Position numbers and translations under genes: made by a program. From a virus: a DNA stretch of 49,463 bases. The DNA lies in IMG/VR virus record IMGVR_UViG_3300026077_000007, positions 1-49,463 of that record. One strand, written 5' to 3'. The stretch's first letter is position 1. Every line of letters starts with the position of its first letter. Positions 45,069 to 49,463 of this stretch are shown here, in pieces. Under the pieces are notes generated by a model that did no database searches, was not told the DNA's origin, and worked only from the letters and a program-made list of their open reading frames with translations.

Positions 45069-46865
45069 CTACTCTTTATATGCAGTGAACGAGGAATTGG
45101 CAACGTCTACATCTAAGTAAACTTCACGGAGTGCCTTAACGTCTTTTGACCTAGGCTTTACTCTTACTGAAATACGATTATCAAAATATGATCCTAAGAT
45201 GATTGTCATATCATATAGTTGAAGTTCACCTTTTTCATAATTAATGTCTCCAACATTATCGTCTAGGACTACTTTTTCGCCAGTAGAAGAGTCTAGTCTA
45301 TATAGGACAATTTTGTCATTTCTGTCTTCAATATAAACATCAAAATTAGGATACTCAGTGACTCTAAACTTAGTTGACGACAGGACAGGTTCATCACACT
45401 CTAAATCAAATGCGTTCTGGAAACAAATCTCATAATAGTATGTTGAGTTGAGTTGAGGATAGAAATCCTTTCTCATTGTAACCTCAGTAAGGTTAGAGTT
45501 GATTGAACGATCTGTATCATCAATCACACCAGCAACTTTACTATGTCTGAACTTACCGTTGAACTTTTCTGTGTCAGAAGTGTCAAGGTATGACTGTACA
45601 GAACCAATAACCTTGTCTCTAATCTGTGCTGGTGTAGCATCTGTAATTAAACTATTGTAATAAACCTTGCTATTGAGTTCGATAAACAATATTGAAGGGT
45701 CAACTATTACTGGTTCTACAGATGCAACAACATACTTCTTAAGGTCTGCAATGATTTGCTTCTTAGTAACTGACGTTAAGTATGCTGCATCAGTTGGTTT
45801 CAATGAAATGAATACCTTACCATACATAGGTGGTTCTTGTTCCTCTCCACCAAATACAATAATGTCACTAGTAGCAGGATAGACATTACGTACAATGGCA
45901 CCGTAATCATCAGCAGTCACTGCTCTATCTTGTGCCCCGTAAGACTTAGGTGCATTAAATTTGATTTTTGATGTACTCTCTTGCTCTTCCCCTCCAGACG
46001 CTGCAATAACATTTGTGATAGAAGTGGTAAAAGCAGGTGGTGTGACCCCTTCTGGGTTCTCTAAGACACCACTGAAGACAAATGTACGTACACTGTTAGA
46101 TGCAGGACCATTTGTTACAAGATATGATACCTCCATATTGGCACCATTCTCTAATTTCTTACCTAAAGTGCCATCACCCATGATAATTTCATATCTGTCA
46201 TCATCAATTTCATCAAGGAAGAAGACTTTTGAATTACCATCAACGTTTAAAATGTTATCTGCTACCAAATATGGTTCATTAAATGAACTACCAGTAGGAA
46301 ATACCTTTACCTGAACTGTATTGCTATCGATATTTGGGTTATCAAGAATGAATCTCTGATTCTTTGAAGCACTATTAATAGTATAAGTGTCTGTAATCAA
46401 TGCACCTTCCTTAACAGGTACATCAGTAAAATTTGCAACACCATTAGCTACTTGCCCTGTTGCATCGTTTAGGGCAACGTATCTGTATAGAGTGTTATCA
46501 TAATTGGCAACAAAACCAGTTCCTTTCTTCAGGAGGAGTTCTTTATCGTTTGTTGCTTGAGAATAATTTACATCAAAAGAGATATATGCTGTAGGTGCAG
46601 TCTTTGATTTGGGTCTGTACCCTAACTGCTTCGCAATCGCTACTACATTGTCCCTTAAGGTGGCAGAATCAATGAATAGTTCATTGACTACCATATTAGT
46701 GTTAAACGCCGTATAATAGGTATTATAGGCAAGTGTGTCTATGATGGTACTTAAAGCAGAACCTTCAAAGTCATAGTCACTAAAGTCCGACTGTGCTCTT
46801 AAGTAATCTTTAAGAGATGCTTTGATATCTTCAAAGTCTAAGTTGGCAACCTGTGTATAAGGCAT
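45069..46865 (-). CDS. gp6: Baseplate wedge protein (gp6-like)
   Basis: A 598-aa protein; T4 gp6 is 660 aa. gp6 dimers form the inner iris of the baseplate and transmit the conformational change at tail contraction. The N-terminal segment (ANLDFEDIKASLKDYLR, then DYDFEGSALSTIIDTLAYNT) and the following N-x-N-M-V-V-N-E-L-F motif are diagnostic of gp6 and related baseplate J-like proteins. GAQDRAVTADDYGAIVRNVYP near residue 310 is also typical. The start codon shares one base with the gp25 stop (TAATG), and the 3599-aa wedge gene follows after 4 nt. These genes therefore form one late transcription unit with coupled translation. Confidence 0.95.
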   Translation of the reverse strand: MPYTQVANLDFEDIKASLKDYLRAQSDFSDYDFEGSALSTIIDTLAYNTYYTAFNTNMVVNELFIDSATLRDNVVAIAKQLGYRPKSKTAPTAYISFDVNYSQATNDKELLLKKGTGFVANYDNTLYRYVALNDATGQVANGVANFTDVPVKEGALITDTYTINSASKNQRFILDNPNIDSNTVQVKVFPTGSSFNEPYLVADNILNVDGNSKVFFLDEIDDDRYEIIMGDGTLGKKLENGANMEVSYLVTNGPASNSVRTFVFSGVLENPEGVTPPAFTTSITNVIAASGGEEQESTSKIKFNAPKSYGAQDRAVTADDYGAIVRNVYPATSDIIVFGGEEQEPPMYGKVFISLKPTDAAYLTSVTKKQIIADLKKYVVASVEPVIVDPSILFIELNSKVYYNSLITDATPAQIRDKVIGSVQSYLDTSDTEKFNGKFRHSKVAGVIDDTDRSINSNLTEVTMRKDFYPQLNSTYYYEICFQNAFDLECDEPVLSSTKFRVTEYPNFDVYIEDRNDKIVLYRLDSSTGEKVVLDDNVGDINYEKGELQLYDMTIILGSYFDNRISVRVKPRSKDVKALREVYLDVDVANSSFTAYKE

Positions 46866-47257
46866 TATCGTGTACGCTCTAAGAAGAATTCTACTGCCTC
46901 TGGTGTATCATCTCTTCCTACAATAGTAAAGAAGATCTCTACATTGTATCCATTGTTTAAATCATCAGGTTCAACTATTACATTATCAAGAGAGATTCTT
47001 GGTTCGTATCTATTAATACAATCAATAACCTGTCCTCTGATTAAACCACCAGTTGCATAATCCAATGGTTCAAATAATGATTCTCTAATGCCAGACCCCA
47101 AATCAGGTTTGAATGGTCTTTCCCCTTTATTAGTCATAAGCAAGGCAGTTATCGATTGAAAGATAGCTGCCTTATCTTTCACCTGTACTAGATCATCTGA
47201 TACAGGATGTTTCTTAAACGTAATACTCAGATCTTTAAATGTCTGAAAGGTGGGCAT
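46865..47257 (-). CDS. gp25: Baseplate wedge protein (gp25-like)
   Basis: A 130-aa protein, almost the same length as T4 gp25 (132 aa). gp25 links the wedge core bundle (gp6, gp53) to the first sheath ring and nucleates sheath assembly. The motif TNKGERPFKPDLGSGIRESLFEP is the strongly conserved gp25 (GPW_gp25) signature, and the protein ends EAVEFFLERTR as expected. An exact GATAAATA late promoter lies 24 nt upstream of the ATG. Between them is a small hairpin (ACAGC/GCTGT), and no clear Shine-Dalgarno sequence is visible. The stop overlaps the gp6 start. Confidence 0.96.
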   Translation of the reverse strand: MPTFQTFKDLSITFKKHPVSDDLVQVKDKAAIFQSITALLMTNKGERPFKPDLGSGIRESLFEPLDYATGGLIRGQVIDCINRYEPRISLDNVIVEPDDLNNGYNVEIFFTIVGRDDTPEAVEFFLERTR

Positions 47258-47280
47258 TTAGACACAGCATTGGCTGTTTC

Positions 47281-47288
47281 TATTTATC
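47281..47288 (-). promoter_or_regulatory. T4-type late promoter (GATAAATA)
   Basis: An exact NATAAATA match, 24 nt upstream of gp25 and just after the stop of the 59-aa gene. It is the likely late promoter for gp25, gp6 and the 3599-aa wedge gene. Confidence 0.75.
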
Positions 47289-47289
47289 A

Positions 47290-47469
47290 CTAGTCGTGAA
47301 AGCCTGGTATAAACTCACCTTCGCAATAATCTTCTTTGTCAAAGAGTTCTTGTTCTTGTACGTCTTTTCTTTTTCCTTGCTTCCGCATATAGCGGTCACT
47401 CTGAACTTCAGTGATAAGAGTTTTACCACTTTTGATAAAGCCTTCTGACTTGTCCACTTTAATCACCAT
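47290..47469 (-). CDS. Small charged protein, function unknown (59 aa)
   Basis: An ORF of 60 codons including the stop, read by hand from ATG at 47469 to TAG at 47292-47290. It begins MVIKVDKSEGFIKSGKTL. A basic centre (RYMRKQGKRKD) is followed by an acidic tail (EQELFDKEDYCEGEFIP). It lies in the only space between DUF2470 and gp25, and the high Lys/Glu content and good codon pattern support real coding. An ATTAAATA element (47490-47497) lies 21 nt upstream, and an AAAAAAG run precedes the ATG. No family is recognised. It may belong to the cassette driven by the sigma70-like promoter at 47883-47911. Confidence 0.7.
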   Translation of the reverse strand: MVIKVDKSEGFIKSGKTLITEVQSDRYMRKQGKRKDVQEQELFDKEDYCEGEFIPGFHD

Positions 47470-47488
47470 TGCTTTTTTAAAGGATGTA

Positions 47489-47710
47489 CTATTTAATCAT
47501 ACTAACTAATGTCTTCTTAGCATCCGAACAGTCTTGCAAGACATGATCAAATGGAACCACTACTGTTATCTCCATTGAATTAGGAGTTAACTTAGTCATC
47601 TTTGCAGATGTACCATAGTTCTTTACATAAGAGTCAACTGCATCTTGATGATCATCATTCATATGATTACATATTCTTGCACTTGACTCTGGAGTGATAG
47701 GTTCACTCAT
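47489..47710 (-). CDS. DUF2470 family protein (heme/iron-associated family)
   Basis: A 73-aa stand-alone DUF2470 domain. The conserved HMNDDHQDAVDSYVK stretch lies at residues 16-30. The following segments (AKMTKLTPNSMEITV, VPFDHVLQDCSDAKKTL) complete the short fold. In cellular organisms this domain is attached to split-barrel proteins of the HugZ heme-utilisation type, in which a histidine of this region takes part in heme handling. Stand-alone forms occur in cyanobacteria and cyanophages. A host-metabolic role linked to heme or tetrapyrrole is an inference. It starts 4 nt inside the previous gene (ATGA) with a strong AAGGAAGG ribosome binding site. It sits among virion genes but follows a sigma70-like promoter, so it may be expressed early. 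Confidence 0.85.
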   Translation of the reverse strand: MSEPITPESSARICNHMNDDHQDAVDSYVKNYGTSAKMTKLTPNSMEITVVVPFDHVLQDCSDAKKTLVSMIK

Positions 47711-47859
47711 GACCTTCCTTGACCACGATATCTCTTTCTTCTTGCATTACGTGATGTTGCACTCAATTTTGTGTGCATACTAGACCCTTGACGAGTCTTT
47801 TTTGGTTTTGACTCTATAAAGTCACCACCACTAATACCCACTTTTACTGTTTTTGCCAT
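47707..47859 (-). CDS. Small basic protein conserved in cyanophages (50 aa)
   Basis: Read by hand from ATG at 47859 to TGA at 47709-47707. The protein starts MAKTVKVGISGGDFIESK. Its second half is strongly basic (KKTRQGSSMHTKLSATSR, then ARRKRYRGQGRS). Proteins with this KTRQG / SRN-x-RRKRYRGQG ending are, from memory, widespread in T4-like cyanophages, but no function is known to me. The basic, ribosomal-protein-like tail suggests nucleic acid binding. It is the first gene after the extended -10 promoter and overlaps the DUF2470 start by ATGA, so the two are coupled. Confidence 0.8.
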   Translation of the reverse strand: MAKTVKVGISGGDFIESKPKKTRQGSSMHTKLSATSRNARRKRYRGQGRS

Positions 47860-47882
47860 GTTTTAATCGATTTGACTCCAAT

Positions 47883-47911
47883 ATTATAGCATAAAATCTC
47901 TTATCCTGCAA
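47883..47911 (-). promoter_or_regulatory. Sigma70-like promoter with extended -10
   Basis: The coding strand has a perfect TATAAT -10 (47888-47883) preceded by TG one base away (TGCTATAAT, an extended -10). TTGCAG (47911-47906) lies at an optimal 17-nt spacing as -35. It overlaps the end of the PAAR gene and lies about 24 nt upstream of the basic 50-aa gene. This is the only gap over 20 nt in the window without a TAAATA-type late element. Confidence 0.7.
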
Positions 47912-48191
47912 AAACGTTCCATGATCCACCTGCCATGGTGCCACCAGGTGTTAAAGAATCACCTAAACGCATTGCTCCAGTCCCATTTATTAGTACAGTT
48001 GAACTACCACTAGTAGCAACATCACTATGAACATCAGTTCCACAACTATGAGGTGTAAATGTATCTCCTACTTTATGTGCAAAACGTCCATTTATCTTTA
48101 CATTAGGAGATGCTGACACACCAATGACAGGTGAATAGCATCCATGCCCTGTTGTCATGTCGCCTTGACGACTCATTCCCTTAAACGACAT
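47901..48191 (-). CDS. PAAR-repeat spike tip protein (T4 gp5.4-like)
   Basis: A 96-aa PAAR protein. PAAR proteins form the sharp cone at the tip of the central spike of contractile tails and type VI secretion systems, and help the spike pierce the outer membrane. The pattern is typical: RQGDMTTGHG near the start, VKINGRFAHKVGD, FTPHSCG in the middle, and VLINGTGAMRLGDSL then GGSWNVFAG at the end. H16, H39, H48 and C50 are candidate zinc ligands. The start lies 11 nt inside the preceding 306-aa gene. T4 gp5.4 has the same role and size (97 aa). It should sit on the gp5-type spike, which is outside this window. Confidence 0.92.
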   Translation of the reverse strand: MSFKGMSRQGDMTTGHGCYSPVIGVSASPNVKINGRFAHKVGDTFTPHSCGTDVHSDVATSGSSTVLINGTGAMRLGDSLTPGGTMAGGSWNVFAG

Positions 48192-49101
48192 CTAAAAATC
48201 CCTTTTGTTGCTGTATATAGTATTCTAATCTGGATCCATGGGGTGACCAATTGTTCTGAACCTCCATACTACCCTGAAATGTTGTTGTAAATGGTGGACA
48301 AGTGTGTGTTACAACAACACAAAAGTAATATTTCATGGTTTGAATGTAGGAAGGACGCCATTTCACCCATGTGGAACACTCACCTATAGAACTTTGTAAG
48401 AAATCTGTACCAGTTGTGGCAACACCACTCAAATTATCGGGCATAACATCGTCTAAAAGTATAGGAGTACCTGCTCCAGTAAACAAATTGTTACCAATTT
48501 CTTGTACATCACTACCTATTTCACTAAAATTTATCGTTTGCTTCCCTTTTAACAGGTTCATAGAGGTTAACCGATTCGTTCGCGTCGGAGAAGTCGGCGC
48601 CTTCCCGCTAATAGGGTCAAATTCTGGTGAGTCTCTATAGAAGGATGCGTAGATATACTCAGAGTCATAGAAATACTTTTCCCCATAAAAACCCTGCAGA
48701 GGTGTTGTTAAGGTTTTCGTAATACTTGGTGTCCCTGCAATAGAACCATACGACATGTAAGGTTCATCAAACACAGGTAAATTATACTCTGGTAAATTAT
48801 TCACCGTACCGTCAGCAATAGACGACATGCCCATGATAGAACAACCAGTGCCACTGTTGGGAGATTGTCCAGGGAATATCGCAACACTCGTAATTAAATT
48901 CGGAAATAACAAAGGAGGACACATCTGAGCATCAGACTGTGCAATGATTGTCAGTGACGGTGAAATCGTCTCATATAGTATAGGGTTCTGTGCAGTTCTC
49001 GGTTCAGTCGAGTACAACGGCACAGTCGGGACAGGTTTCAACACAAAGGGACCTGTCGGGGGTGTAATACATTCGGGGGTAGCAACTAAGGTAATCGGCA
49101 T
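48181..49101 (-). CDS. Probable virion protein of unknown family (306 aa)
   Basis: A 306-aa protein beginning MPITLVATPECITPPTGPF. The first third is rich in proline and short hydrophobic segments, the middle has many aromatic residues (GEKYFYDSEYIYASFYR), and the C-terminal part has several cysteines (SSIGECSTWVKWRPS, then YYFCVVVTHTCPPF). No signal peptide or membrane helix stands out. It begins directly at the end of the upstream gene (TAA-ATG) and overlaps the PAAR gene by 11 nt, so it is translationally linked to the spike tip. A baseplate hub or spike-associated role is a guess from that context. Confidence 0.75.
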   Translation of the reverse strand: MPITLVATPECITPPTGPFVLKPVPTVPLYSTEPRTAQNPILYETISPSLTIIAQSDAQMCPPLLFPNLITSVAIFPGQSPNSGTGCSIMGMSSIADGTVNNLPEYNLPVFDEPYMSYGSIAGTPSITKTLTTPLQGFYGEKYFYDSEYIYASFYRDSPEFDPISGKAPTSPTRTNRLTSMNLLKGKQTINFSEIGSDVQEIGNNLFTGAGTPILLDDVMPDNLSGVATTGTDFLQSSIGECSTWVKWRPSYIQTMKYYFCVVVTHTCPPFTTTFQGSMEVQNNWSPHGSRLEYYIQQQKGFLDVV

Positions 49102-49332
49102 TTAAACTGAAGTGGCAATTCTTCCTAAGTCCTTCTTAAGTCCCTCGACGTTATTGTGCAGAAAATCCAGAGTGTCTGAGAGAGACTCATGATCAGATGA
49201 GTGGGGACGACGATACATCAACGTAGGGCGTTCCAACGCTGCCACTCGTTGCTCCAGGCTCGTCAACCTCTCGGACAGCTTCAGGAGTACCCTCTCCATG
49301 TTCTGCGGCGGCTTGTTGGACTCTTCCATCAT
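49102..49332 (-). CDS. Coiled-coil protein encoded in an overlapping frame (76 aa)
   Basis: The reading frame opens further upstream, but I place the start at ATG 49332 (MMEESNKPPQ; a second ATG follows at 49329). It is preceded by a nearly ideal Shine-Dalgarno sequence, GAGGTGATC (49344-49336). Residues 15-32 (VLLKLSERLTSLEQRVAA) form strict heptads, so a coiled coil is very likely. The C-terminus (HNNVEGLKKDLGRIATSV) is helical too. Its first 140 nt overlap the 83-aa ORF in another frame. The 306-aa gene starts immediately after its stop. The function is unknown; small coiled-coil proteins beside the hub genes of T4-like phages are often assembly chaperones. Confidence 0.68.
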   Translation of the reverse strand: MMEESNKPPQNMERVLLKLSERLTSLEQRVAALERPTLMYRRPHSSDHESLSDTLDFLHNNVEGLKKDLGRIATSV

Positions 49333-49444
49333 TTTGATCACCTCTTTGATATGATTCGGATGCCCTTGACTCAAACTCGTCGCAGAAGGCGTCGAAGTTA
49401 TCAAGGATCTGGTCGTAGTTTTTAAAATCGACTTTTTCAGGCAT
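49193..49444 (-). CDS. Small acidic ORF overlapping the coiled-coil gene (83 aa)
   Basis: Begins MPEKVDFKNYDQILDNFDAF at ATG 49444. The first 37 codons are not overlapped and look like real protein (acidic, helical: FCDEFESRASESYQRG). From codon 38 on it shares DNA with the coiled-coil gene in another frame. Its C-terminal half is low-complexity (AAAEHGEGTPEAVREVDEP) but has a codon pattern rich in G at first positions, as real genes do. It could be a true overprinted gene, or the N-terminal part of a protein joined to the coiled-coil frame by a +1 shift. The upstream sequence available (19 nt) shows no strong ribosome binding site. Confidence 0.55.
   Translation of the reverse strand: MPEKVDFKNYDQILDNFDAFCDEFESRASESYQRGDQNDGRVQQAAAEHGEGTPEAVREVDEPGATSGSVGTPYVDVSSSPLI
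49336..49344 (-). promoter_or_regulatory. Near-perfect Shine-Dalgarno sequence inside the 83-aa ORF
   Basis: GAGGTGATC matches nine consecutive bases of the anti-Shine-Dalgarno complement. It lies 3 nt before ATG 49332 (8 nt counted from GAGG). It decides the internal start of the coiled-coil gene and could also stimulate frameshifting. Confidence 0.75.
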
Positions 49445-49463
49445 TTTTTTACTGGGAAATTTT

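Noticed and set aside
47264-47277. Small hairpin ACAGC/GCTGT between the late promoter and gp25
   Set aside because: Only five base pairs, and the predicted late transcript starts inside it, so a regulatory role is doubtful.
47490-47497. ATTAAATA octamer before the 59-aa gene as a late promoter
   Set aside because: It overlaps the ATG-ATT-AAA-TAG end of DUF2470 and has a mismatch at the second base; it is weaker than the other sites. Kept only as a remark in the gene entry.

Overview
The window is one densely packed stretch of the structural (late) region of a T4-like myovirus. It is AT-rich, every convincing gene lies on the minus strand, and transcription runs from high to low coordinates. 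The T4 gene order is recognisable: a PAAR spike tip (gp5.4 position), gp25, gp6, a giant protein in the gp7 position, gp8, a DUF4815 giant in the gp9/gp10 position, a block of fibre and adhesin genes, gp13, gp14, gp15, and the start of the small terminase gp16 running off the left edge. The DUF2470 gene, the YHYH-type wedge protein, the DUF4815 protein and the very large repeat-rich fibre proteins point to a phage of marine picocyanobacteria (Prochlorococcus or Synechococcus). That host is inferred from family knowledge and is not proved by the sequence.

Layout in transcription order. (1) 49444-47901: two overlapping small genes in different frames, a 306-aa protein of unknown function, and the PAAR tip. 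(2) 47911-47290: a sigma70-like promoter with an extended -10 heads a cassette of three small genes (a basic 50-aa protein, DUF2470, an acidic 59-aa protein). (3) 47288-34265: late promoter, gp25, gp6 and the 3599-aa YHYH wedge protein. (4) 34257-32408: late promoter and gp8. (5) A terminator flanked by late-promoter-like octamers, then the 2711-aa DUF4815 protein, a 68-aa coiled-coil protein, a 1609-aa protein with cupredoxin-like domains and a 166-aa protein. (6) A 4317-aa fibre protein, then a 71-aa module, a 196-aa protein, a 389-aa glycine-rich adhesin, a zinc-ribbon-like 70-aa protein and a 68-aa coiled-coil protein. (7) A second terminator, then gp13, gp14, gp15 and gp16 (partial).

How the parts work together: gp25, gp6, the gp7-position protein and gp8 should build the baseplate wedges. 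The PAAR protein should cap the central spike. The DUF4815, 1609-aa, 4317-aa and 389-aa proteins would form the peripheral baseplate and host-recognition fibres. gp13 and gp14 form the neck, gp15 closes the tail, and gp16 recognises DNA for packaging. Four giant genes (4317, 3599, 2711 and 1609 codons) occupy about three quarters of the window.

Regulation: almost every gap longer than about 20 nt contains a TAAATA-core octamer on the coding strand, either the T4-like late form NATAAATA or a CTAAATA variant. The one exception carries the sigma70-like promoter. The most notable observations are a terminator whose apical loop is itself a late-promoter-like octamer, a helical module shared by two giant virion proteins and interrupted by long repeat arrays, a probable overprinted gene pair at the right end, and the DUF2470 cassette with its own early-type promoter. 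I saw no tRNA, rRNA, CRISPR array, insertion sequence or integrase. No stretch over 300 bases lacks a gene.
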